A stretch of DNA of 22,930 nucleotides from GWA2-46-10 sp964361435. GTDB lineage: Bacteria; Patescibacteriota; Minisyncoccia; UBA6257; Colwellbacteraceae. Location: contig CAYIAN010000004.1 in the NCBI GenBank assembly GCA_964361435.1, forward strand, positions 1-22,930. The letters are read 5' to 3'. Both the position numbers and the translations under genes were made by a program. The notes below the pieces were generated by a model. It searched no databases, was not told the DNA's origin, and was given only the letters and a program-made list of their open reading frames with translations. Of the stretch, positions 13,603 to 21,495 are shown in pieces; position 1 is the first letter of the stretch, and each line of letters begins with the position of its first letter.

Positions 13603-14135
13603 TATTCTAAAATCTCCCCCGTTTTTTGGTTCGTTAGGCTGTCAATCTCTTTATTAAAGGCGTCAACTAATCCCTGAAGGCGCTCCTTGTTTTTGAACAC
13701 AGCGTCTTCATCTTTATCCTCCTTAATGGCTTTCTGAACCTCGTCTCTTTCATTGCGCATCTTGATTCTAATGTTCTCAGCCATACCCTTAATCACTTTT
13801 ATCAATTCTTGCTTTCTCTCTCCGGTCAATTCGGGCAATTTAACTCGTATACTCTTACCCTGTTCGGATACGTTAACCCCCAATTTAGCTTCGTCGATGG
13901 CGAGAACACTGCTCTTGATCGCATTCTGATCCCAGACATTAACCACCAAATCACGAGGGGGCTCTATGCCAATGGAAGCCAGGTGTTTGAGTGGCATTGT
14001 CTGTCCCAAATAACTCACCTCTATATTTTCCAACAGCTTGGGTGTGGGGCGGTTAGTGCGTATCCCCAAAAGCTCCTCTCTGAAGGCCGCCGTGAGGGAG
14101 TCGAACGTTCCTTTTGTCTGTTCTATAAGTTCCAT
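13602..14135 (-). CDS. frr: Ribosome recycling factor
   Basis: 177 aa. Splits post-termination ribosomes together with EF-G. Typical features are the long-helix segment LLGIRTNRPTPKLLENIEVSYLG with the conserved Arg-Thr-x-Arg, MPLKHLASIGIEPPRDLVV (domain II) and the C-terminal helix RNERDEVQKAIKEDKDEDA. Slightly shorter than the usual 185 aa. It overlaps holB by 13 nt and joins the protease gene by TAATG. In many bacteria frr neighbours tsf and pyrH; neither is in the window. Confidence 0.96.
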   Translation of the reverse strand: MELIEQTKGTFDSLTAAFREELLGIRTNRPTPKLLENIEVSYLGQTMPLKHLASIGIEPPRDLVVNVWDQNAIKSSVLAIDEAKLGVNVSEQGKSIRVKLPELTGERKQELIKVIKGMAENIRIKMRNERDEVQKAIKEDKDEDAVFKNKERLQGLVDAFNKEIDSLTNQKTGEILE

Positions 14136-14962
14136 AGGGCTGTTTCTAATTGTAATCTTTTGTTGGTTGTGAAATCGTTCATTTTAGCAAAGCGGTCACA
14201 CAACATACTTAAAGTTTTTTCATTTTTCAACGGATCAAGAGCTAATTCTGCCATAATATGACCGACGAAGATATCAATCAAATTTCTCCCCGGGACATCG
14301 TCATTCTCTTTGATCAAAGATTGCAGAATATCTTTGCGTCCAAAACGGTCTTTAATGAAGTCCTTAACCAACCTATTGAATCTTTTGAATTCAGGATTCT
14401 CCAGGGTATCTATTGCCCTACCGGGTCTTCCCAGGGCGGTTCCGGCAATCTTAGTGGCTTCTGCGATCTCAACCCCTTTGTCTTTCAAAAGCTTAATGAT
14501 CTCTTCGGTGCCCACTCTTGAGAAATACACCCTTTGCAATCTGGAAGTGAGAGTCGGGAGCAGTGAATCCAAAGTGGGCGAAATGACGATAATCAAACTG
14601 CTTTGAGGGGGCTCTTCCGATATCTTCAAAATGGCATTCTGAGCTTGGGGGGTTAACTTATGAGCGTCATCTATTATCAAAACCCGGCGTTTAGACAATA
14701 TTGGCTTTTGAGCCAAGAATCGTTTGGCCTCTTTGACCGTATCTATACCGATACTCCCCTCCTCCGGCGAGATTAACTTAGTTTCAAACAAGATCTCCTG
14801 AGGAGTTTCAAATTCGTTTTTTTCCAGAAAGTTAGCAAATGCCAAAGCAAAACTTCTTTTACCAACCTGCTCTTCTCCAAAAAAAATATAACCGTGGGAA
14901 AGTATGCCACTTTTAAAAAGTTCCTGAAAAATCTTTATTTTCTCCTTATGACCAGCGAGCAT
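14123..14962 (-). CDS. holB: DNA polymerase III delta-prime subunit (clamp loader)
   Basis: 279 aa, against 334 in E. coli. A AAA+ subunit of the clamp loader. A degenerate P-loop (GEEQVGKRSF), IIDDAHKLTPQAQNAILK and ISEEPPQSSLIIV are characteristic. In the SRC motif that supplies the arginine finger, Arg is kept but Cys is lost (TLTSRLQRVYF). The zinc module found in E. coli and B. subtilis delta-prime is absent; there is no Cys cluster in residues 45-75. A general clamp-loader ATPase such as DnaX is less likely because of the length and the poor P-loop. It starts 3 nt after mreB2 and overlaps frr. Confidence 0.9.
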   Translation of the reverse strand: MLAGHKEKIKIFQELFKSGILSHGYIFFGEEQVGKRSFALAFANFLEKNEFETPQEILFETKLISPEEGSIGIDTVKEAKRFLAQKPILSKRRVLIIDDAHKLTPQAQNAILKISEEPPQSSLIIVISPTLDSLLPTLTSRLQRVYFSRVGTEEIIKLLKDKGVEIAEATKIAGTALGRPGRAIDTLENPEFKRFNRLVKDFIKDRFGRKDILQSLIKENDDVPGRNLIDIFVGHIMAELALDPLKNEKTLSMLCDRFAKMNDFTTNKRLQLETALWNL

Positions 14963-14965
14963 AAA

Positions 14966-15973
14966 TTATTTCTTGCTTAAAAGAGTGCGTTTATATACAT
15001 CAACGTGGTCGAGCACTATCCCCGTACCCTTCACTACGCAAAAGATTGCGTCTTCAGCTACGTACGCCGGTACGCCCAGAAGACGTTTGAAGAATTCGTC
15101 GATATTCTTAAGTCCCGCACTTCCCCCGGAGAGAATAATTCCTTTTTCCATAACGTCCGCGACGAGCTCCGGTGGAGTGTCATTGAAGACTGACTGAATA
15201 GAGGCGGCTATATCCATAAGGAGCGGATTAATGGCCTCCGCTATTTCATTAGAATTGATGGTTACGTTTTTGGGTAAACCGGAGACTAGATCCCTTCCCC
15301 TTAACTTAAACTCCAACTTACTCTTCAGGGGAACAGCGGAACCGATGGCAATTTTTGCCGCCTCAGCCGTTTGTTCACCGATAGAGACGGAATAGTTTTT
15401 TTTGACGTATTCAATAATGGATTGATCCATCTTGTTTCCGGCAACTCTCAAGCTGGCAAAAGTCACGATGCCTCCAAGTGACATCACGGCCACCTCGGAG
15501 GTACCACCGCCAATATTCACGATCATATTCCCAGAAGAAGAGTTGATGGTGATGCCGGCACCAAGCGCCGCAAGCAGAGGTTCCCTGACTAGGTACGCCC
15601 TCTTGGCACCCGCCTCAACAGCAGCGTTTTCTACCGCTCGGCGTTCAGTGGCGGTAATGCCGGCCGGAACAGAGATGATAACCTCGGGCCTAATAAGATT
15701 AATTTGACCAACCGCTTTGTTGATAAAGTATTTGAGCATGGCCCTTGTGATGTAGTAATCGGCTACCACGCCGTCTTTAAGGGGACGGTAGGCCTTGATG
15801 TCTCCGGGGGTTTTACCGATCATCTCCTTAGCCTCTTTTCCCACAGCCAACACAGTATTATCCGGGGTGTTCAAGGCTACGATCGTCGGCTCGTTTATCA
15901 CAAATCCTTTTCCCGGCACGAAAACCACCGTATTCGTGGTACCTAAATCTATGCCGATCTTGTTAGTAAACAT
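14966..15973 (-). CDS. mreB: Second MreB-family actin-like protein
   Basis: 335 aa, clearly MreB but a distinct paralogue of the copy at 10366-11412. Phosphate-1 is I6-G-I-D-L-G-T-T, phosphate-2 is I151-V-N153-I-G-G-G-T-S-E and the adenosine motif is L281-S-G-G-S-A-G-L. Deviations from the usual family are Asn153 in place of Asp (shared with the other copy), GGS in place of GGG in the adenosine loop, and REP instead of EEP at 130-132. The N-terminus lacks an obvious amphipathic helix. AAGGAT precedes the ATG by 8 nt. It lies between murA and holB, outside the mreBCD block, so it may act as an Mbl/MreBH-like partner or a regulator of the main filament. Confidence 0.94.
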   Translation of the reverse strand: MFTNKIGIDLGTTNTVVFVPGKGFVINEPTIVALNTPDNTVLAVGKEAKEMIGKTPGDIKAYRPLKDGVVADYYITRAMLKYFINKAVGQINLIRPEVIISVPAGITATERRAVENAAVEAGAKRAYLVREPLLAALGAGITINSSSGNMIVNIGGGTSEVAVMSLGGIVTFASLRVAGNKMDQSIIEYVKKNYSVSIGEQTAEAAKIAIGSAVPLKSKLEFKLRGRDLVSGLPKNVTINSNEIAEAINPLLMDIAASIQSVFNDTPPELVADVMEKGIILSGGSAGLKNIDEFFKRLLGVPAYVAEDAIFCVVKGTGIVLDHVDVYKRTLLSKK

Positions 15974-17245
15974 TTATTGTATCCTTTGAATGTCGGCCCC
16001 TATTTCCTGAAACCTTTTTTCAATACTTTCATATCCTCTGTCTATCTGTTCCACTTGGTGCAGTATACTTTCTCCTTTGGCGGTTAAGGCCGCTAAAAGC
16101 AAGGTCACTCCGGCCCTCAAGTCGATACCTTCAACATTCTTGCCCATTAAACGTTTGGGTCCTTTGATGCGGGCTCTGTGGGGATCGAGTATATCAATCG
16201 ATGCGCCCATCTTATCAAGTTCGTAAAGATATTTTAAGCGCCCCTCGTACATACTTTCAAAAAGCATGGTTTCGCCCGCAGCTTGGGTAGCGAGGACCCC
16301 AAAAGGAGCCTGAAGATCTGTGGGGAAATCGGGGTAAGGACCAGTTCTTATTTTACCGACAGCCCGAAGTTCTGATTTTGATCCCCACACTTTTACCTTG
16401 TTTCCTTTCACATCCATCTTGAGTCCGAATTCTCTGAGCTTTTGCATAGGTAGCGTCAAATCCCCTACTGGCACATCGATTACGGTTATATCACTCTTCG
16501 TCACTGCCCCTAGAACCAAGAAAGTGCCGGCTTCTATGTAGTCGCTCACCACCTTGTGGCGTATCCCCCTTCCCTTTGTTTTGATTTTCCCCTTGATCTT
16601 AATTTCGTGAGTGCCTAAACCTTCAATATCTGCTCCTAATTCCTGTAAGAATTTACCCAGGTCTTGAACGTGAGGCTCAGCCGCCGCCACCTTTATCGTA
16701 AGAGGAGCATTAAGGACTCCGTACATTAATAAGTTTTCGGTTGCGGTAACGCTAAATTCGCCTAAAGTTATCTCTTTGAGTTTCTGCTTGCTCCCTTTAG
16801 TTATCGAATATATGTCACTTTTCTCGTTGTAAGTGACCTTAAACCCAAGATTCCGGAATGCATTGAGGTGAGCGTCCATGGGGCGTACCCCTATATGGCA
16901 ACCTCCGGGCGTGTGAATCTTAATCTTGCCGAAACGCGCCAGGAGCGGACCTATCAACAGAATGGATGAGCGTAATCGGCGCACCATTTCTCGAGGCAGA
17001 TGAGAAGCGTCTATGCGGTTGTTGGTAATCCTTACCGTACGCTTGTCCAACCACTCCACCTTAGACCCTATATACTCCAGCAATTCGATAATAGTCAGAG
17101 CGTCCTTAATCAAAGGAATGTTACTGATCACGCATGGTCTTGACGTAAGAAGAGTTGCAGCCAAAATAGGGGTAGTAGCGTTCTTAGAACCGCTCACCTT
17201 GATTTCCCCCCTTAGCTTTTTGCCTCCGTTTACAACAAATTTCAC
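15974..17245 (-). CDS. murA: UDP-N-acetylglucosamine 1-carboxyvinyltransferase
   Basis: About 423 aa from a GTG start. Adds enolpyruvate from PEP to UDP-GlcNAc, the first committed step of peptidoglycan synthesis. With GTG as residue 1, SGSKNATTPILAA places K21-N22, GGCHIGVRPMD places the PEP-binding Cys at 116, and YPDFPTDLQA holds the catalytic Asp; these align closely with E. coli K22, N23, C115 and D305. The Cys predicts fosfomycin sensitivity. An in-frame ATG at 17272 would add 9 residues not seen in the family and would lie upstream of the TATAAT at 17258-17253, so GTG at 17245 is preferred and the transcript would be (nearly) leaderless. It is the first gene of the 14-gene run. Confidence 0.93.
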   Translation of the reverse strand: MKFVVNGGKKLRGEIKVSGSKNATTPILAATLLTSRPCVISNIPLIKDALTIIELLEYIGSKVEWLDKRTVRITNNRIDASHLPREMVRRLRSSILLIGPLLARFGKIKIHTPGGCHIGVRPMDAHLNAFRNLGFKVTYNEKSDIYSITKGSKQKLKEITLGEFSVTATENLLMYGVLNAPLTIKVAAAEPHVQDLGKFLQELGADIEGLGTHEIKIKGKIKTKGRGIRHKVVSDYIEAGTFLVLGAVTKSDITVIDVPVGDLTLPMQKLREFGLKMDVKGNKVKVWGSKSELRAVGKIRTGPYPDFPTDLQAPFGVLATQAAGETMLFESMYEGRLKYLYELDKMGASIDILDPHRARIKGPKRLMGKNVEGIDLRAGVTLLLAALTAKGESILHQVEQIDRGYESIEKRFQEIGADIQRIQ

Positions 17246-17257
17246 CTTCTCTATTAT
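17229..17257 (+). promoter_or_regulatory. Promoter of the PEGA gene, predicted near-leaderless
   Basis: TTTACA (17229-17234, 5/6), a 17-bp spacer and TATTAT (17252-17257, 5/6). The predicted start, about 17264, is 2 nt before the ATG at 17266. The -35 lies inside the first codons of murA on the other strand. Confidence 0.65.
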
Positions 17258-17258
17258 A
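17253..17258 (-). promoter_or_regulatory. -10 of murA, overlapping the divergent promoter
   Basis: A perfect TATAAT on the minus strand predicts a start at about 17246, one base before the GTG start of murA. It shares 5 bp with the -10 of the opposite promoter. The -35 position (17281-17276, TGGTCT) matches only 3/6. Confidence 0.5.
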
Positions 17259-17265
17259 TGGATTG

Positions 17266-18582
17266 ATGTCAATTAAGACCAGACGGTTTCTTTTTTACTC
17301 CCTCGTGATCCTCTTCATCCTTTTAGGCACTCTTTTGGTATCTAACTCCAGAGGCTACAGACTAGATTGGAAGAATTTTCAGGTGGAGGCAACTGGGGGA
17401 ATATACATCAGTTCAAACCCCGCTAAAATTCAAATAGAGCTCGATGGGGAGAAGATCAAAAACGAAGCGGGAATCCTCCAGAGAGGAACCCTGATCGACA
17501 ATCTCCTGCCCAGAGAATACTCGTTGAACGTGAAGTTCGACGGATACTCTCCTTGGGAAAAGAATGTGAAGGTCAAGTCCGGCACGGTTTCAGTCTTTGA
17601 TTCTATAATCCTGGTTCCCGAGATTGAACCTGCGCAGATATCTGAATCTTTAACACGCAAAATTGTCTCTTCAGGAAAACATCTGGCAGTTGAGGCGGGT
17701 GGGGGTGTCAGCTTGGACGAAACCTTGGTGTTCGGACACGAAATAGTGATTCTTACCGATAGCGGTACGCTTTTAACTAAAAGTACCGCGACTGATAACT
17801 ACTATCTGGCTAACGCTTTTGAACCAGACGATAATCTAAACCTCACATTGATGTTTAATAATCTAAAAAGTGAGAAGTTAAGCCTTCCCGGCGCGGTGGA
17901 CATAAAAAAGGCACTTCCCTATCCATACAACGATCGCCGTTTCATCGTAGCCACGAATCAAGCCCTTTATGTCTTGGATGTTGATAAACAAACCATTGAA
18001 CAGATTACTTTAGGAATAAACGACTTTTTTATCCAAGACCAAAACAGTATCGCTTGGATTGAGGATCAGGAAATTAAGATGTTCAATCTTCCCCTAAAAT
18101 CAGAAACCGTTGCCCTGGATCTAAATTCGATCGAAGTAGAAGGAAGCTCCTTAAAAGAGGTAAGGAATACCCCCTATGGCTGGCTTACGTTAAATACCAA
18201 CGATGAATTAGTAATTTGGAATAGAGACAACGTTTCGGAAGTTCTGGCGACCGGCGTACAAAGTTTTCTCCTCTCTCCAAATGGAGAGCATGTAGCCGTA
18301 CTGGGGAAAAACGACTCACTCGTTGTATATAACTTTGAAAACGAAGAGACGAGTGAAAGCCTGGATATTGCGATTCCCGTAAGAGACTTTGCCTGGTTTA
18401 AGGATTTTACTCACATTATTCTCCTCAAGGGTGAAACTCTTATATTCGCAGAGGTGAGTGAAACGGGACCAGGAAACAATGTAACCCTAGCTGAAGGCGT
18501 TAGCAGTTTCTCATATCCCGGAGGAGACACAGTTAACTTTTCTAATGCCTCAGGCGTTTGGGAGAAAATAATTACTGACTGA
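17266..18582 (+). CDS. Membrane-anchored PEGA-domain protein with beta-rich C-terminal region
   Basis: 438 aa, the only plus-strand gene. A short cytoplasmic N-terminus (MSIKTRR) and one TM helix (about 8-25) are followed by a PEGA-type surface domain (about 44-115: GGIYISSNPAKIQIELDG, then LLPREYSLNVKFDGYSPWE). The remaining 300 residues are short beta-strand-like repeats such as QSFLLSPNGEHVAVLGKNDS and DFAWFKDFTHIILLKG, suggesting a WD40/TolB-like propeller. It is probably exported and could bind envelope polymer. The function is not known. A TTG at 17263 is an alternative start. It diverges from murA with an overlapping promoter and ends 11 nt inside the map reading frame on the other strand, without a visible terminator. 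Confidence 0.85.
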   Translation: MSIKTRRFLFYSLVILFILLGTLLVSNSRGYRLDWKNFQVEATGGIYISSNPAKIQIELDGEKIKNEAGILQRGTLIDNLLPREYSLNVKFDGYSPWEKNVKVKSGTVSVFDSIILVPEIEPAQISESLTRKIVSSGKHLAVEAGGGVSLDETLVFGHEIVILTDSGTLLTKSTATDNYYLANAFEPDDNLNLTLMFNNLKSEKLSLPGAVDIKKALPYPYNDRRFIVATNQALYVLDVDKQTIEQITLGINDFFIQDQNSIAWIEDQEIKMFNLPLKSETVALDLNSIEVEGSSLKEVRNTPYGWLTLNTNDELVIWNRDNVSEVLATGVQSFLLSPNGEHVAVLGKNDSLVVYNFENEETSESLDIAIPVRDFAWFKDFTHIILLKGETLIFAEVSETGPGNNVTLAEGVSSFSYPGGDTVNFSNASGVWEKIITD

Positions 18583-19330
18583 GAATCTCGGGACCTCGTT
18601 TTCCTATCAAAACCGTTTGTTCAAAATGAGCGGAATTTCCGCCATCCATTGTGGTATAGCTGTCATCGCTTAGCTGTTCTATCGCTCCGGTTGTGAAACA
18701 AACCATGGGCTCTATAGCCAACACCATCCCCTCCTCAAGGGGTTCTCCTTCTCCGGGCTCTCCGAAGTTATATACCGTAGGCTCCTCATGCAATTGGTTC
18801 CCCACACCGTGTCCCGTAAGACCGTCTATCACTTTCGCTCCGGCTCTTTTGACAGTTTCTTCAATGGCATGGCCAATATCTCCTGTGGTATTCCCCACTT
18901 TCGCCTGAGCAATACCATTCTCCAAAGCCTTCTTTGTAACATTTATAAGCTCCTGGTCTTTTTGGGATATATTCCCGATTCCTACGGTAAGGGCTGCGTC
19001 ACTGATGCCCCCCTGCCAATTAACCCCCAAGTCCAAACTTAAAATATCTCCCTCTTTGAGTGTATACGAACGCGGGGTGCCGTGTACCACTACATCATTA
19101 ATGGAAGCACAAAGGGCATATCCGTATGGTCTTCTCGCACCCCCAGGCTTGTATCCCAAAAAAGCGGGTTTCCCTCCGTGCTGCTTTATTGAATCATGAG
19201 CTAAATCTTCCAGCTCCAATAGATTAACCCCCGGTCTGGCTTTTTTTTCTAGTTTTCGTAACACGTCTGCAAGAATTTTCGCGGATTGCCTGATTTTTTT
19301 AATCTGTTCCGGAGTTTTGGCGTATTTCAT
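18572..19330 (-). CDS. map: Methionine aminopeptidase, type I
   Basis: 252 aa. Removes the initiator Met from nascent proteins. The five metal ligands are D100 (SLDLGV), D111 (ISDAALT), H174 (TGHGVG), E207 (AIEPM) and E237 (HFEQTV), with the substrate histidines H83 (VVHG) and H181 (LHEEP). There is no N-terminal zinc finger and no type II insert, so it is type Ia. The ATG follows the adk TAG stop directly, continuing the order secY-adk-map. infA, rpmJ and rpsM do not follow as they often do elsewhere. Confidence 0.96.
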   Translation of the reverse strand: MKYAKTPEQIKKIRQSAKILADVLRKLEKKARPGVNLLELEDLAHDSIKQHGGKPAFLGYKPGGARRPYGYALCASINDVVVHGTPRSYTLKEGDILSLDLGVNWQGGISDAALTVGIGNISQKDQELINVTKKALENGIAQAKVGNTTGDIGHAIEETVKRAGAKVIDGLTGHGVGNQLHEEPTVYNFGEPGEGEPLEEGMVLAIEPMVCFTTGAIEQLSDDSYTTMDGGNSAHFEQTVLIGKRGPEILSQ

Positions 19331-19921
19331 CTACAGATGTTTTTTGATACTTTCAAAAACTTCCCCCGGAGGAGGCGTACCGTCTATGTCTATGATCTGG
19401 TACCCGTGAGTTTTCATGGCTTCAATCATGGGGACTACAGACTTTTCATATTGATCTTCGTATCTCACCCTAATGGTCTCGGGTGTATCGTCAACTCGAC
19501 TATCCTTACGTTTCATATTTCTTTCTATTGACTCCTCTATCGGTATGTGAATGTTGAAGATAAATATATTCTCCCTACCGTATGTATCGTGAAGCAGATG
19601 TATTAATCCCCCCTCTCCGGAGCCGAAAGCTTCAGTCATACTGCGGGGAGAGCCGCTCAAAACGACACTTTTACGGGAAGCAAAAACTCCCTTAATGTCT
19701 CCCAGAACCATTCGCAGAGTTTTATTGGGATCAAGTAGCTTCCCGGAGGCATATCCTCCTTGCGCATATTCTCTGCCGCCCAAATCCTCCCCCTTCGCCA
19801 GGCGCTCCCTTATTTTAGTTCCCGTATCGTACCAAACACCTCCAATGTGATCAGCAATAAATTGGGCTTGAGTACCCTTGCCAGCTCCCGGAGGGCCCAC
19901 AACAATAATAGCTTTAGGCAT
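19331..19921 (-). CDS. adk: Adenylate kinase, short-LID form
   Basis: 196 aa. Converts ATP + AMP to 2 ADP. The P-loop is G9-P-P-G-A-G-K15-G-T, and the AMP-site DTG is at 32-34. The usual DGFPR is SGSPR (89-93), with the Arg retained. The LID is the short type: KRKDSRVDDTPETIR (137-151) lacks the roughly 30-residue insertion and zinc Cys residues of the long form. The SGSPR change leaves some doubt about the acceptor (AMP versus UMP/CMP), but the secY-adk-map position favours adenylate kinase. A 40-nt gap separates it from secY. Confidence 0.9.
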   Translation of the reverse strand: MPKAIIVVGPPGAGKGTQAQFIADHIGGVWYDTGTKIRERLAKGEDLGGREYAQGGYASGKLLDPNKTLRMVLGDIKGVFASRKSVVLSGSPRSMTEAFGSGEGGLIHLLHDTYGRENIFIFNIHIPIEESIERNMKRKDSRVDDTPETIRVRYEDQYEKSVVPMIEAMKTHGYQIIDIDGTPPPGEVFESIKKHL

Positions 19922-19961
19922 GATGCTCTAAGCTTACAAACTAATCCCTTAAGTGAAAAGA

Positions 19962-21233
19962 CTAAATATTCTCGTACTCCCTCACGGCCACTTGAGATTC
20001 TATCTGTTTCGCCACATCAAGAGCGACGGCTACCACAATCAAAATGGAAGTACCTCCAATGGTTAGGACCTGCGTGCCGGTAATGGCCTGGGTTACTATA
20101 GGCAATATAGCTATTAACCCCAGAGCGGTAGCGCCAAATAAGGTAACCCTCTGAACCACGCTTTTGAGGTAACTTGCGGTTGGATCGCCCGGTCTGATGC
20201 CGGGGATAAAGCCTCCGCCACGCTGCAGATTTTTTGAAATTTCCTGCGGATCAAAAGTGATACCTATATAAAAATAGGTGAAGATAAAAACCAGGAAGAA
20301 GTAGAGTAGCCCGTAAACCAACTGATTGTTGGTCAAAACTGACGTAAAGGTAGTGACTTTCAGGCCGAGATCATAAGAGAAAGCCGAAATTATCTGCCCG
20401 ATAAACTGAGGGAAGAGAAGGAGCGATATGGCGAATATGATGGGGATCACTCCAGCCTGACCAACGCGCAGCGGAAGGTAGCTAGATACTCCGCCGTACA
20501 ATTTATTTCCCCTCACTCTTCTTGCATACGAAACGGGCACTTTGCGCTCGCCCTCGTTTAACATAACGATTCCTCCGATCACTACCAATGCCAGAACCAC
20601 GAAAGAGATATAGGTTGTAATGTCATTTGGTTGATACGAAAGAAGGGCATTCCTGAGGGCTATAGGCAAACCGCTCACGATACCTGCCATAATCAAGATA
20701 GATGTACCGTTACCAATTTTTTGTTCATCTATCAGTTCTCCGAGCCACACCAAAAACATTGACCCCGCCACTACAACCAGAACATTGACGAACGTCTGTC
20801 CCGGAGTGGATTGCCCTACAATCCCTTGATTTGCGAGCAATTTAAGGAACCCATAACCGCTGGAGGCAGCCAAAGGCACGGTCAAGTACCTGGAGTACCT
20901 ATTAAACTTGGCTTTCCCTGCCTCCCCTTCTTCGTAGTACATCTCCTTCAATCTGGGGAAGATCATGGTTAAAAGCTGCATAATAATAACGGCCGTAATG
21001 TAGGGTCCCAGACCGAGCATTGCTATGGATAGGTTGGACAATGCTCCACCGGAGAAGATGTTGAGAAATCCAAAGTATTGATTGGAGCCAAAGAATTGAG
21101 CCAGAGCTTCCTGGTTTACTCCTGGAATAGGAATATTAGCAAGCAGTCTAAATACGAGAAGAATAGCGCCGATAATGAGTATCTTGCGCCTCATGTCTTT
21201 GAACCTTAATGCTCCGACTAATTTCTTAATCAT
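19962..21233 (-). CDS. secY: Protein translocase subunit SecY
   Basis: 423 aa with ten helices, the channel of the Sec translocon. The N-terminus has ANIPIPGVN and the plug-region sequence NIFSGGALSNLSIAMLGLGPYI. Later come NGTSILIMAGI, the ribosome/SecA-binding loop around GERKVPVSYARR, the loop after helix 8 with GGGFIPGIRPG, and the terminal VALDVAKQIESQ. Length and motifs are normal. Its ATG shares a base with the rplO stop (TAATG), so the two are tightly coupled. Confidence 0.97.
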   Translation of the reverse strand: MIKKLVGALRFKDMRRKILIIGAILLVFRLLANIPIPGVNQEALAQFFGSNQYFGFLNIFSGGALSNLSIAMLGLGPYITAVIIMQLLTMIFPRLKEMYYEEGEAGKAKFNRYSRYLTVPLAASSGYGFLKLLANQGIVGQSTPGQTFVNVLVVVAGSMFLVWLGELIDEQKIGNGTSILIMAGIVSGLPIALRNALLSYQPNDITTYISFVVLALVVIGGIVMLNEGERKVPVSYARRVRGNKLYGGVSSYLPLRVGQAGVIPIIFAISLLLFPQFIGQIISAFSYDLGLKVTTFTSVLTNNQLVYGLLYFFLVFIFTYFYIGITFDPQEISKNLQRGGGFIPGIRPGDPTASYLKSVVQRVTLFGATALGLIAILPIVTQAITGTQVLTIGGTSILIVVAVALDVAKQIESQVAVREYENI

Positions 21234-21493
21234 TATTTATTAGTTTTTATTTCTACTTTAGGTTTTGGAGCTCCCCTTTGTTTCTTGGATCTTTTCTTTG
21301 GTCCAATATTGCGCGCCCCACGTAATTTTGGAATTTGTTGGATCAAATCGCGCGTCCCCGGCCTAATTTTCCTCCCAGCCCTTGAGCTTTGTCCTTTGAC
21401 TCCTTTGCCGGAGTAGGTGCCGCGCTTACCCCCGCGACCGATACGCTTTTTTCCTTTGGACTTATGAGTGGGCTGTAGGTTATGTAACTGCAT
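21233..21493 (-). CDS. rplO: Ribosomal protein L15 (uL15), C-terminal half missing
   Basis: 86 aa, against about 145 normally. The N-terminal rRNA-threading part is intact: MQLHNLQPTHKSKGKKRIGRG, then GKRGTYSGKGVKGQSSRAG and IPKLRG. The sequence ends in a Lys-rich tail where the globular L18e/L15 domain should begin. This is not a frameshift: the stop codon overlaps the secY start (TAATG), so no coding space is left for the missing half. rpmD (L30), normally between rpsE and rplO, is also absent, with only 2 nt between the genes. Loss of L30 is a known CPR trait. Confidence 0.9.
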   Translation of the reverse strand: MQLHNLQPTHKSKGKKRIGRGGKRGTYSGKGVKGQSSRAGRKIRPGTRDLIQQIPKLRGARNIGPKKRSKKQRGAPKPKVEIKTNK

Positions 21494-21495
21494 GA

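Noticed and set aside
17246..17272. ATG at 17272 as murA start
   Set aside because: Adds 9 non-family residues and lies upstream of the TATAAT box; GTG at 17245 aligns K21, N22 and C116 with E. coli MurA.
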